From: Aquiluna sp.
Lineage (GTDB): Bacteria > Actinomycetota > Actinomycetes > Actinomycetales > Microbacteriaceae
Length of the DNA: 27,450 nucleotides
Direction of reading: 5' to 3'
Assembly (NCBI GenBank): GCA_016780945.1
Contig: JADHKY010000003.1
Span: forward strand, 1-27,450
Positions 7,288 to 14,639 of this stretch are shown piece by piece. The position numbers and the translations under genes were made by a program. The first letter of the stretch is position 1. Each line of letters starts with the position of its first letter. The notes beneath the pieces were generated by a model. It had not been told where the DNA came from, made no database searches, and was given only the letters and a program-made list of their open reading frames with translations.

Positions 7288-8301
7288 ATGAACAAAGTGA
7301 AGGTCAACGACCCATATCTGATCTTCTTAGGCTCGGAGACAAACCCCACCTATGCCAAGACTGGCTTTGGGATTGCAGACTGGCAGCCTGAGAAGTGCGT
7401 GGGACAGTTCCACCTCCCAGGAGGCAGTGTGGACCTGGGCCTTGAGGAACTGAGCCTTGAAGCTGCAGCCGAAAAGGGCGCGAAGACGCTGGTGGTTGGC
7501 ACGGCAACCATAGGTGGCGGTATTCCAGCAGACTGGATAACGGCACTCAAGCATGCACTTGAGCTCGGCTTAGACATCGCAGCCGGTGTTCACACCAGGC
7601 TTGCAGACCAGCCAGAGCTTGTCGAGACTGCAGCGCTCCTTGGTCGAACACTCACCGACGTTCGGGTGCCACCAAGGGACATACCCGTCGGCACGGGCAA
7701 GAAGCGCACTGGGAAAAGACTCTTGACAATCGGAACCGACTGCGCCCTAGGCAAGAAATACACTGCCCTTCAGCTATCCAAGGAACTACAGCAAGCTTCA
7801 GTGAAAGCGACCTTCAGGGCAACGGGCCAAACCGGAATTCTGATCGCCGGAGAGGGAATGCCGATAGATGCCGTAGTTGCCGACTTTGTGTCGGGGGCTG
7901 CGGAGGTGCTCTCTCCCGATAACGACCCAGACCACTGGGACATCATTGAGGGGCAGGGTAGCCTTCACCACCCCGGTTATGCGGCTGTGAGCGTGGGTCT
8001 GCTGCTTGGCTCCCAACCAGATGTCTTTATTGTCTGCACCGAAGCTGGCCGCACTCATGTGGCTGGCTGGCCAGACTTCCCGCTGCCCTCCATCGAAGAC
8101 GTCATCGAGAGGGCAATAGCAATAGGAAGCCGCACCAACGCCCAAATCCGCTGCATCGGAATTAGCGCTAACACCTCAAAGCTTGGTGAAAAAGAAGCTA
8201 GGGATTACCTAGCCAAACTCTCAGCGGAGCATGGGTTGCAGGCAACCGATCCAATGCGCTTTGGAATGGCCGAAATCACTCAAAGCATTAAGAGCCTTTA
8301 G
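7288..8301 (+). CDS. dgcN: DUF1611-family protein, predicted D-glutamate N-acetyltransferase DgcN
   Basis: A 337-residue cytoplasmic protein with the DUF1611 architecture: an N-terminal Rossmann-like domain (about 10-130) and a C-terminal P-loop domain with a Walker A-type GTDCALGKKYT (149-159), ATGQTGILIAG (178-188) and IEGQGSLHHPGYA (about 220-232). These are the diagnostic motifs of DgcN, described as acetylating D-glutamate in marine proteobacteria and haloarchaea. The next gene is an enolase-superfamily epimerase directly abutting its stop, which is the published DgcN-DgcA pairing and the strongest argument for function. The activity itself is inferred from family and context. Confidence 0.8.
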   Translation: MNKVKVNDPYLIFLGSETNPTYAKTGFGIADWQPEKCVGQFHLPGGSVDLGLEELSLEAAAEKGAKTLVVGTATIGGGIPADWITALKHALELGLDIAAGVHTRLADQPELVETAALLGRTLTDVRVPPRDIPVGTGKKRTGKRLLTIGTDCALGKKYTALQLSKELQQASVKATFRATGQTGILIAGEGMPIDAVVADFVSGAAEVLSPDNDPDHWDIIEGQGSLHHPGYAAVSVGLLLGSQPDVFIVCTEAGRTHVAGWPDFPLPSIEDVIERAIAIGSRTNAQIRCIGISANTSKLGEKEARDYLAKLSAEHGLQATDPMRFGMAEITQSIKSL

Positions 8302-9279
8302 ATGAAGCTGAGTTTTGAGCCGGTAACTCTCCCCCTGGAGCACCCTTTTTCAATCACCGGTTACACCTTTTTGAACCTAGAGGCCGTTTGGGTCACTCTG
8401 GAAGACAGTGGCGTCCAAGGTAGAGGAGAGGGCGTTGGCGTCTACTACCTAGGCGACAATCAAAAGCTGATGTTGGAGGAGCTCGCTAGCGCAAAGACAG
8501 AGGTGGAGGCTGGAGCCGATCCGTTTGAGGTGGCCAGCCGGCTCACCTCAAAAGGTGCCGCCAACGCACTTGACTGCGCAGCGTGGGACTTGAGGTGCAA
8601 ACTTGAGGGCAAGAGCATCTGGGAGCTGGTGGGGCTAAACCCGAAGAGCCTTCACACCGTCGCAACAATAGGAATTGGCACCGATCAGTTCATGGCCCAA
8701 AGGGCTCTCGACTTCCACGATTGTCACAACCTCAAGATCAAGCTCGACAGCGAAAGACCGCTGGAGCGCGTGCGAGCCATCAGGGACGCGCGTCCCGACG
8801 CAGTACTTGTTATTGACGCCAATCAAGCCTGGACCAGGGAACTACTAGAAGAGCTAATTCCAGAGCTTGCGCGGCTGGGGGTAAAGATGGTCGAGCAGCC
8901 CCTAAAGCGCGGGCACGACGAAGAGCTAGATGGTTTCAAGTCAGAGATACCCATTGGTGTCGATGAGGGTTGCCTAAACCTGAGTGAATACCGGCTCGTG
9001 GGCAAAAACTATGACGTTGTGAACATCAAGCTTGATAAGTGTGGCGGGCTAACACCAGCTCTCGAGATTGCCAAAGCCGCCACATCCGATGGTAAAAGAC
9101 TCATGGTCGGCAACATGACTGGGACCTCACTGTCCATGGCGCCTGCATTTGTTATTGGCCAGTACTGCGAATTTGTCGACATTGACGGCCCGCTGCTGCT
9201 TGAAAAGGACATCGAGGGTGGTCTGAACTACCTGCCAGGTGGAGAGGTTGAGCCGCCAAAGAGTGCGCTCTGGGGCTAG
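8302..9279 (+). CDS. dgcA: Enolase-superfamily epimerase, predicted N-acetyl-D-glutamate racemase DgcA
   Basis: A 325-residue member of the dipeptide epimerase/muconate-cycloisomerase-like enolase superfamily. The catalytic lysines are Lys145 and Lys147 (LKIKL) and Lys243 (NIKLDKCGG). The Mg2+ ligands are Asp172 (VIDANQAW), Glu198 (VEQPL) and Asp221 (GVDEGC). Such enzymes invert an amino acid alpha carbon; beside dgcN the likely substrate is N-acetyl-D-glutamate, giving the L form for normal glutamate metabolism. An L-Ala-D/L-Glu dipeptide epimerase is the main alternative, and both fit recycling of peptidoglycan D-Glu. The ATG directly follows the dgcN stop (no gap). Its last 4 nt overlap the convergent DUF1801-like gene. 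Confidence 0.8.
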   Translation: MKLSFEPVTLPLEHPFSITGYTFLNLEAVWVTLEDSGVQGRGEGVGVYYLGDNQKLMLEELASAKTEVEAGADPFEVASRLTSKGAANALDCAAWDLRCKLEGKSIWELVGLNPKSLHTVATIGIGTDQFMAQRALDFHDCHNLKIKLDSERPLERVRAIRDARPDAVLVIDANQAWTRELLEELIPELARLGVKMVEQPLKRGHDEELDGFKSEIPIGVDEGCLNLSEYRLVGKNYDVVNIKLDKCGGLTPALEIAKAATSDGKRLMVGNMTGTSLSMAPAFVIGQYCEFVDIDGPLLLEKDIEGGLNYLPGGEVEPPKSALWG

Positions 9280-9710
9280 GCGACAGCCTTCTTAACAAGC
9301 CGCACTATTTCTTTCTCTACCTTTGGCGTGAGCTCCAGCAGAGCATAGGCAGTGGGGAAGAAATCGCCATCATCGACGTTGGCGTGCTCACTAAAACCAA
9401 AGGTGCAGAAGCGGACCTTGAACTTGCCTGCCGACTGAAAAAAGCAGATTAGCTTTCCGTCTTTGCCCGGCTTTGCGTAAGCCGGCATGCCATACCAAGT
9501 CTTTGGCTGAAGCTCGGGCACTGCACCCAACACCAGCTCGTGGACTCTCAGCGCCATTGACTTATCCGGCTCTGCCATCTCGTTGATCTTTGACATTAGG
9601 TCCCCAAGGGGATCCTGCTTGGCCTTGTTTCGGGCGGCACGGAACTCTTTTGCCCGCTCCTTCATTGCGGCCTTTTCCTCTTCAGAGAATCCTTCTTGTT
9701 CCTTTGCCAT
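9276..9710 (-). CDS. DUF1801 / YdhG-like domain protein
   Basis: A 144-residue cytoplasmic protein. The first 45 residues are highly charged and probably helical (EEEKAAMKERAKEFRAARNK). The domain that follows contains PKTWYGMPAYAKPGKDGKLICFF, resembling the core of the DUF1801/YdhG fold (sometimes called iron chaperone-like). The biochemical role is unknown; I infer the fold from the WYGMPAY motif and the alternating hydrophobic pattern. It is a single gene, overlapping dgcA tail to tail by 4 nt. The region upstream of its start is shared with the divergent 55-residue membrane protein gene and contains a strong inverted repeat (9743-9763). Confidence 0.7.
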   Translation of the reverse strand: MAKEQEGFSEEEKAAMKERAKEFRAARNKAKQDPLGDLMSKINEMAEPDKSMALRVHELVLGAVPELQPKTWYGMPAYAKPGKDGKLICFFQSAGKFKVRFCTFGFSEHANVDDGDFFPTAYALLELTPKVEKEIVRLVKKAVA

Positions 9711-9742
9711 GTTCCTGCCTCTCTAGATGCAAGGCTAGTTTG

Positions 9743-9763
9743 TTGGCTTCTCTTGGAAGCCAA
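9743..9763. promoter_or_regulatory. Perfect 8-bp inverted repeat between divergent genes
   Basis: TTGGCTTC-TCTTG-GAAGCCAA sits between the DUF1801-like gene (minus) and the 55-residue membrane protein gene (plus). No T-tract follows on either strand, so it reads more like a protein-binding dyad or a 5' leader hairpin than a terminator. Its binding partner is unknown. Confidence 0.4.
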
Positions 9764-9789
9764 AGAGCCTCAATGGTGTTTTGTTTCTC

Positions 9790-9957
9790 ATGAAGAACAG
9801 GGTCATTCTTATCGCCTACCTAGCCATGTTCTTTGGCCTGGTCAGCTTTTATGACCTCTACAGCGAGAATGTTTACCTAGTTGCTCTGGCAGCCGCCTTG
9901 ATTTTGGTTGGTGGGCTCATTGCGTGGCTGGTTTCTATTCGTGGTGCCTCTAGGTAG
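9790..9957 (+). CDS. 55-residue membrane protein with two TM helices
   Basis: The frame begins MKNRVILIAYLAMFFGLVSFYD, crosses the membrane at about 4-20, has a short acidic loop (DLYSEN) and a second helix at about 29-50, then ends RGASR. The positive-inside pattern (KNR at the N-terminus, R at the C-terminus) supports a genuine small membrane protein. It has neither a clear Shine-Dalgarno nor a clear -10 at leaderless distance. I know no family for it. It stands alone between the DUF1801-like gene and the ALDH gene. Confidence 0.55.
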   Translation: MKNRVILIAYLAMFFGLVSFYDLYSENVYLVALAAALILVGGLIAWLVSIRGASR

Positions 9958-10043
9958 GTTTCGGCAAAAAGATTCTCGCTTCTTATCTACACTTTCTAAA
10001 TAGCCTCCCTATCTTTTGGTCAGGCAAAGGAGCCCGGTAGAAG

Positions 10044-11420
10044 ATGTCAATGAAAGTCACTAACCCAGCAACAGGCGTGGTCGAGGCGGAGTACCCGCTA
10101 GACACCCCCGAACAGGTTGAGGAAAAACTAGCGCTTGCCCAAAAGGCACACCTAACCCTGCGCCAGATGAGCTTTGCAGAGCGCGGAAAGCTAATGCATG
10201 CCGCTGCGGACCTCATGGAGTCTGAGGTCGAAAGCACGGCCACTATGGTGACCAGGGAGATGGGTAAGCCAATTGCTCAGAGTCGTGCCGAGGTTCTGAA
10301 GTGCGCAAAGAATATGCGCTACTACGCCGACAACGCTGAGGCGATGCTTTCGGACTGGAGCCTGGACGATCCTGCAAAGGTTGGCGCCAGTGAGGCGGGG
10401 AGCATGTGGCAACCGCTCGGAGTAGTGCTAGCTGTTATGCCGTGGAACTACCCGCTATGGCAGGTAATGAGATTTGCTGCACCGGCTCTTATGGCAGGGA
10501 ATACGGGCGTGCTGAAACACGCCTCCAACGTGCCCGAGTCTGCCCTCTATCTTCACTCGCTCTTTACAAGAGCAGGCTTCCCGGAAGGTGCCTTTGGAAC
10601 TCTTATGATTCCAGCCGCTTCGGTGGCGGGTGTTATCGATGACTGGCGCATCCGCGCGACCACCCTCACCGGCTCGGAGCCGGCGGGAAGAGCCGTAGCG
10701 GAGCGCAGTGGCAAGATGCTCAAGCCCTCGGTTCAGGAGCTTGGAGGCAGTGACCCGTTCATCGTCACCCCCAGCGCCGACATGGGCAGAGCAGTTGATG
10801 TGGCGGTAACAGCTCGCATCAATAACAACGGACAGTCGTGTATTGCAGGTAAGCGGTTCTTGGTTTTCGAAGAGGTCTACGACCAGTTCCTTGAGAAGTT
10901 TGTGGCCAAGATGCAGTCCCTAGTTATGGGCGACCCGATGGACGATGCAACCCAACTCGGCCCGCTGGCAACGGCCAGCGGCCTAAGGGATGTCAAAGAG
11001 TTGGTAGACGACGCAAAAGCAAAAGGTGCGCGGGTGCTGTGTGGTGGCGAGGCCCCTGAGGGATCTGGCTACTTCTACCCCGCCACAGTGATTGACCAAA
11101 TCACCCCAGACATGCGTCTGACGATGGAGGAGACCTTTGGTCCGGTGGCGAGTGTTTACAGGGTTTCCTCTCGTGAGGAGGCGGTAAAGATTGCTAACCA
11201 GACCACCTTCGGCCTAAGCAGTGCAGTTTGGACCACCGATGTCGAAGAGGAGGCCTACTTTGTTCGTGAACTGGAGGCCGGTGCGGTGTTTGTAAATGGC
11301 ATGACCATCAGCTATCCCGAGCTGCCCTTCGGCGGAATCAAAGACTCGGGGTTTGGACGTGAACTGTCAGATGCGGGGATAAAAGAGTTTTGCAACCTAA
11401 AGACCGTCTGGAAGGCCTAG
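10044..11420 (+). CDS. NAD(P)-dependent aldehyde dehydrogenase, succinate-semialdehyde type
   Basis: This 458-residue ALDH has the short form typical of GabD1-like succinate-semialdehyde dehydrogenases (about 455-460 residues). The active site is intact: Asn135 (PWNYP), Glu232 (QELGGSDPF) and catalytic Cys266 (NNNGQSCIAGKR). It would oxidise succinate semialdehyde to succinate, feeding 4-aminobutyrate or similar carbon into the TCA cycle. Related semialdehydes cannot be excluded, for example 2-oxoglutarate semialdehyde from hydroxyproline breakdown, given the epimerase nearby. An AGGAG site (10028-10032) lies 11 nt before the ATG at 10044; the ATG at 10050 is also possible. A TACACT hexamer at 9988-9993 could be the -10. 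Confidence 0.85.
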   Translation: MSMKVTNPATGVVEAEYPLDTPEQVEEKLALAQKAHLTLRQMSFAERGKLMHAAADLMESEVESTATMVTREMGKPIAQSRAEVLKCAKNMRYYADNAEAMLSDWSLDDPAKVGASEAGSMWQPLGVVLAVMPWNYPLWQVMRFAAPALMAGNTGVLKHASNVPESALYLHSLFTRAGFPEGAFGTLMIPAASVAGVIDDWRIRATTLTGSEPAGRAVAERSGKMLKPSVQELGGSDPFIVTPSADMGRAVDVAVTARINNNGQSCIAGKRFLVFEEVYDQFLEKFVAKMQSLVMGDPMDDATQLGPLATASGLRDVKELVDDAKAKGARVLCGGEAPEGSGYFYPATVIDQITPDMRLTMEETFGPVASVYRVSSREEAVKIANQTTFGLSSAVWTTDVEEEAYFVRELEAGAVFVNGMTISYPELPFGGIKDSGFGRELSDAGIKEFCNLKTVWKA

Positions 11421-11432
11421 CTAGATAAAAAC

Positions 11433-11582
11433 CTAGGAGATGTCTCGCTGAGGGTTGTCGGTGTCTAAGTTCACAGGTTTTTGGACCTCGGGTGGCTTTT
11501 GGTCACCACGAATGAAGAAGGTGAGCAGGGTCGCGGCCGTTGCTCCCAACAAAAGCAGTGCTAGCAGTATCTCTAGAAGCAT
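11433..11582 (-). CDS. 49-residue single-span membrane protein
   Basis: The ATG at 11582 follows a strong Shine-Dalgarno (AAAAGGAG, 7 nt away), which is rare in this window and argues for a real gene. The protein has one hydrophobic helix (about 5-24, LLALLLLGATAATLLTFF region), an RGDQK turn and a polar 24-residue tail rich in Pro, Asp and Asn. It lies downstream of the 74-residue membrane protein on the same strand and may be cotranscribed. A longer reading of this DNA in another minus-strand frame (11503-11733) is judged a shadow. Function unknown. Confidence 0.65.
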   Translation of the reverse strand: MLLEILLALLLLGATAATLLTFFIRGDQKPPEVQKPVNLDTDNPQRDIS

Positions 11583-11639
11583 TTGTTTCTCCTTTTCCTC
11601 TGACAACTAGAACAGCCCGCATTAGAGAAAAAGTCCTTG

Positions 11640-11864
11640 CTACTTTCTCCTGCTTCTCACCATCAGCACCGCACTCACCATTGCGAAGCTCATTGCAGTG
11701 AAGAAAAAGATCCAGGCAAGCCCCAACGCCCAAAACTCTTCGACCAACAATCCTGTCTCGTCCACTGAACTTCCGGCCAGCAGGTAGTAGGCGCCCAGGC
11801 CAACGGCTGCCAGCAGGCTGAGCGTGCCAAGGAGGTTGATACTTCTGAGCAGCTTTGAGTTCAT
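11640..11864 (-). CDS. 74-residue membrane protein with two TM helices
   Basis: Hydrophobic helices lie at about 8-30 (INLLGTLSLLAAVGLGAYYLLAG) and 45-68, separated by an acidic loop (SSVDETGLLVEEF), with a basic C-terminal MVRSRRK. The ATG at 11864 has TAGTCT 7 nt upstream (11872-11877, minus strand), fitting a leaderless mRNA. It is divergent from the proline racemase-family gene and 57 nt upstream of the 49-residue membrane protein. The family is not recognised. Confidence 0.65.
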   Translation of the reverse strand: MNSKLLRSINLLGTLSLLAAVGLGAYYLLAGSSVDETGLLVEEFWALGLAWIFFFTAMSFAMVSAVLMVRSRRK

Positions 11865-11871
11865 GGAGGAA

Positions 11872-11877
11872 AGACTA
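11872..11877 (-). promoter_or_regulatory. -10 element (TAGTCT) of the leaderless 74-residue membrane protein gene
   Basis: On the minus strand TAGTCT ends 7 nt before the ATG at 11864. The intervening TTCCTCC is pyrimidine-rich and cannot act as a ribosome site. Confidence 0.5.
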
Positions 11878-11931
11878 CTTGGCTAGAGAATTGTGGTATC
11901 TGCTCTCAACTTCGGCTCCCAGACAGCTAGC

Positions 11932-11937
11932 TATACT
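11932..11937 (+). promoter_or_regulatory. -10 element (TATACT) fixing the start of the racemase-family gene
   Basis: TATACT, a near-consensus -10, ends 6 nt before the ATG at 11944. The longer frame from GTG 11893 would place this promoter inside the coding region and adds residues that do not match the family. The 11944 start is therefore preferred, with a leaderless mRNA. Confidence 0.65.
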
Positions 11938-11943
11938 CCACTA

Positions 11944-12966
11944 ATGCCGGTTTCTTTTTCTATCAGCGCCTCTGACTATCACACCGAAGGTGAGCCTTTT
12001 CGCATTGTCTCCAGTGGTCTACCAGATCTCAAGGGAGAGACGGTTCTAGATAAGCGCTCTTTTGCTCAGACAAGTTTGGAGCTGGAGCAAATTCGACAGC
12101 TGCTCGTGAATGAGCCACGTGGTCATGCTGATATGTATGGAGGCTTCATAACCGAGCCCAACGACTCCGGCGCTGATTTTGGGGTTCTGTTTTGGCATGG
12201 TGATGGCTACTCGACCGCTTGCGGTCACGGGACCATTGCTCTGGGCGCATGGGCGGTTGAATCCGGCCTGGTCGCTTCTTCAGACGACTCGACAACGCCT
12301 GTGACAATTGATGTTCCCTCAGGTCGAGTGCGGGCAGTTGTCACTAAGTCTGGAGGGCAAATTACCCGAATCACCTTCCAAAACGTGCTGTCCCATAATG
12401 TCGCAACAGCTGTAAACCTGACGCTGGATGATGGGCGAGAGGTAAAAGTTGACATTGCCTACGGAGGAGCAAACTACGCAATTCTCGAAGCTAGTCAATT
12501 GGGCCTGTCTGTAGAGCCTGAACATCTCGACGAGCTGATACGGCTAGGCAGGGAGATTAAGTGGGCGCTGAACAATTCGGCTGAGGCGCAATCTCAAGGC
12601 GACTCTCGACTCAACGGCATCTACGGGACCATATTCTTTGATCGCCTTCAGGCAACCGAATCGACTATCCACGATAGAAACGTAACTATTTACGCCGATG
12701 GACGAGTGGACCGCTCGCCTTGCGGCTCCGGAACCGCAGCCAGAATTGCCCAGCTTCACCATCTGGGCCAGATGGGCCCAGACACGCTTTTAATGCACGA
12801 CTCGATTGTCGGCACCAGGTTTGAAGGCAAAATCGCCACTTCCCCCGCCCCAAGCGCCGAACATGGCGTGGTTCCCGAGATTTCTGGTAACTCTTGGCTG
12901 ATGGCGGAATCCAGCTTCATTCTTTCCGAATCCGACCCACTTCCTTCGGGCTTCTCGCTGCGATGA
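11944..12966 (+). CDS. Proline racemase / hydroxyproline 2-epimerase family protein
   Basis: A 340-residue protein of the proline racemase superfamily, with the DYHTEGEPFR substrate-loop motif (11-20). Both catalytic-site cysteines are present: Cys93 in TACGHGT and Cys260 in DRSPCGSGTA. A Cys/Cys pair is known for proline racemases and 4-hydroxyproline 2-epimerases. trans-3-hydroxyproline dehydratases usually carry Thr at the second position, so dehydratase activity is less likely. The stop overlaps the start of the downstream pyrroline-2-carboxylate reductase-like gene (ATGA), so both enzymes probably act in one proline or hydroxyproline pathway. The exact substrate cannot be read from sequence. 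The start is chosen from the -10 element at 11932. Confidence 0.8.
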   Translation: MPVSFSISASDYHTEGEPFRIVSSGLPDLKGETVLDKRSFAQTSLELEQIRQLLVNEPRGHADMYGGFITEPNDSGADFGVLFWHGDGYSTACGHGTIALGAWAVESGLVASSDDSTTPVTIDVPSGRVRAVVTKSGGQITRITFQNVLSHNVATAVNLTLDDGREVKVDIAYGGANYAILEASQLGLSVEPEHLDELIRLGREIKWALNNSAEAQSQGDSRLNGIYGTIFFDRLQATESTIHDRNVTIYADGRVDRSPCGSGTAARIAQLHHLGQMGPDTLLMHDSIVGTRFEGKIATSPAPSAEHGVVPEISGNSWLMAESSFILSESDPLPSGFSLR

Positions 12967-13889
12967 ACGGTGTTCGTTGGGTTGACTCCAAAACTCTCCT
13001 CGAGGACTTTGGTTTCGTTCGGGCAATAGCTGCAATTTCCGAGGCCCTGGAATCCGGTTATGACCCCGAAACAGACCATTCGCGAAGCGTAATTAGTTTC
13101 GCTGAGGGTCAAGGGCTGGTAATGCCCAGCGAATACATGGACCGGGTCGGCCTCAAGTTCGTAACTGTCGCTCCAAAAAACCCAGCAATTGGTCTTGATC
13201 GAATCCAGGGAATCTACACACTCTTTGACGCGCAAACCCTGTCTCCAATCCTGCAATGTGATGGTGCCACCCTTACGCTGCTGAGAACTGCCTCGGTCAC
13301 GGCAGCGATAGTTAAATGGCTGCTCTCGAGCCAAAACCCAAGTGTTGCCGTCTTCGGCTCGGGACCCCAGGCCTCCGCTCACATAAAAGCTCTTGCGGCC
13401 TCAACCGGTGTTGGAAGAATCTCACTATTCGCGCGCAATCCTGAGTCATCGCAGCAACTGGTCGCTGCTCTCACGGCACAAGGGTTCGACATTTCAATGG
13501 GGTCCGAAGAGGACTTGTTGGGTGCCGACCTGGTCCTTACCCTCACAACCAGTAGAGAGCCACTGTTTGATGAGAGTCAGGTTTCTCCGACTGCCGTAAT
13601 TGCGGCAATCGGCTCACACGAGCCAACTGCTCGCGAACTGCCTGGGAAGCTAATGGGCTCAGCTGTTGTCTACATTGAGAGTTTGAAATCGGCCCTGTCT
13701 GAGGCCGGAGATGTGATCATGGCGATTGAGGAGGGTCACGTTGAGCAGGCTGACCTGGTCAAGATTCGCCAACTCTTCAGTTCGTTAGGTAACCACGAGT
13801 CCTCAGGAAGAAAAGTGTTCAAATCCACAGGAATGTCATGGCAGGACCTTGTAGTGGTTAGGGCTCTTGAAAAATCACTTGCGCTCTAG
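12963..13889 (+). CDS. Ornithine cyclodeaminase / pyrroline-2-carboxylate reductase family protein
   Basis: A 308-residue protein of the OCD/mu-crystallin family. It shows FVTVAPKNPAIGL, an LFDAQTLSPI...CDGATLT..RTASV block characteristic of the family, and a Rossmann GSGPQASAH motif (132-140) for NAD(P). In hydroxyproline gene sets this family reduces delta1-pyrroline-2-carboxylate to L-proline; ornithine cyclodeaminase is the classical alternative. The start ATG (12963) overlaps the upstream TGA in an ATGA junction. A longer frame from 12894 runs into the racemase gene and adds non-family residues, so it is rejected. The gene ends 4 nt before a displaced tRNA-Thr fragment, marking the left edge of the island. 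Confidence 0.82.
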   Translation: MNGVRWVDSKTLLEDFGFVRAIAAISEALESGYDPETDHSRSVISFAEGQGLVMPSEYMDRVGLKFVTVAPKNPAIGLDRIQGIYTLFDAQTLSPILQCDGATLTLLRTASVTAAIVKWLLSSQNPSVAVFGSGPQASAHIKALAASTGVGRISLFARNPESSQQLVAALTAQGFDISMGSEEDLLGADLVLTLTTSREPLFDESQVSPTAVIAAIGSHEPTARELPGKLMGSAVVYIESLKSALSEAGDVIMAIEEGHVEQADLVKIRQLFSSLGNHESSGRKVFKSTGMSWQDLVVVRALEKSLAL

Positions 13890-13893
13890 TTCA

Positions 13894-13920
13894 GAGAGCC
13901 ACCTGCCAGAATCGAACTGG
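13894..13920. repeat. Displaced tRNA-Thr 3'-end fragment, left edge of the island
   Basis: Bases 13896-13920 are identical to the last 25 nt region of the intact tRNA-Thr gene (acceptor 3' strand plus most of the T-arm, same orientation), and 27 bp match the copy at 15721. Identity ends abruptly in the T-stem. It starts just after the OCD-family stop codon. I interpret it as an old, partly eroded attachment-site remnant. Confidence 0.75.
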
Positions 13921-14228
13921 AGAAGCACCCTGGAGTCAAGATCTCAAGCGCCCAAGACAATAATTGGCCTGACCACATAATCAGTAATCGTTTGTGCTCA
14001 TGGAAAAAGCTCTGCTGCGTCCTGCCGGCGACTGGCCCAACTTGGTTGAGAAACAGGTAGTCCAATCCAGAAAATCGCAGTTGCTTTAGCTCTTGACTCA
14101 GCCAATTTGGGCATGATGAAAACCCTTCTCATAAAAAGTAAACAACATGTGAATCGTGCTTGTCACGGTTGCGAAATAGTCTCTCCGAGAGTTAAGTGGA
14201 GCGGGAAGTAAATAATCTCAAGGAGTAA
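13921..14228. other. Noncoding stretch upstream of the islet A genes
   Basis: No supported gene lies here. A 29-codon ATG frame at about 13999 lacks a ribosome site. A TAGTCT hexamer at 14177-14182 is a possible -10 for the membrane protein gene, with a leader of roughly 45 nt. The sequence is more AT-rich than its neighbours and shows no copy of the 110-bp arm found in islets B and C. Confidence 0.4.
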
Positions 14229-14231
14229 ATG

Positions 14232-14594
14232 ATGGATCTAAAGAATCAGTACCTCTCAAACGTTGGCAACCAAACCAATTCACAATTTTTGACCTTCGTA
14301 ATTCTTTCAACAGTTTGGGGATTTGGCATCCCCCTGGCATTTGGCGTGTTGGGAAGTAGTCAAGATGCAGGCCTAGGGCTGACAGTCGTAACCAGCGCGA
14401 CTGCGTTCGGGCTCTTAACAACTGGCTTTACTGCGGTAAACCGTTACAGACTCCTAAACATGAACCTAAGTCCCGAGGCGATGGAAACGGCTGTTGGCCA
14501 ATCTGAAAGCAAGCAACCATTTACATTTTTCCTCGCCACCATAACCGTTCTAACTGCGGCCATACTCGTGGGGCATCTTCTAATTCTCAATTAG
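14232..14594 (+). CDS. Small membrane protein with three TM helices
   Basis: A 120-residue protein with hydrophobic segments at about 20-40 (FVILSTVWGFGIPLAFGVLG), 48-68 and 98-118. A polar loop (NRYRLLNMNLSPEAMETAVGQSESKQ) lies between the last two. An AAGGAG site at 14220-14225 gives 6 nt spacing to the ATG at 14232; the ATG one codon earlier (14229) is only 3 nt away and less likely. It is the first gene of islet A, 45 nt upstream of the cupin. I do not recognise the family. Confidence 0.65.
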   Translation: MDLKNQYLSNVGNQTNSQFLTFVILSTVWGFGIPLAFGVLGSSQDAGLGLTVVTSATAFGLLTTGFTAVNRYRLLNMNLSPEAMETAVGQSESKQPFTFFLATITVLTAAILVGHLLILN

Positions 14595-14639
14595 TAATGA
14601 ATGAGTTCACAAAAAACTTACTGAAAGGCGAAAAATCTA

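Noticed and set aside
11416..11436. CCTAG...CTAGG hairpin between the ALDH and 49-residue genes
   Set aside because: The stem is 5 bp with a long loop and is built largely from two convergent TAG stop codons; too weak to call a terminator.
11503..11733. 76-codon minus-strand frame overlapping both small membrane protein genes
   Set aside because: The 49- and 74-residue frames have proper start signals and membrane-protein composition; this one has neither.
11893..11943. GTG-initiated extension of the racemase-family protein
   Set aside because: It would contain the TATACT promoter element, and the added residues do not resemble the family.
12894..12962. N-terminal extension of the OCD-family protein
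   Set aside because: It lies inside the racemase gene in another frame; the ATGA junction at 12963 gives a family-like N-terminus.
12756..13382. Long minus-strand frame (208 codons) opposite the racemase/OCD genes
   Set aside because: It is antisense to two well-supported, translationally coupled enzymes, shows no recognisable domain and has no start signal.
13999..14089. 29-codon ATG frame upstream of the islet A genes
   Set aside because: No ribosome site, no promoter at leaderless spacing, and no hydrophobic or repeated pattern.
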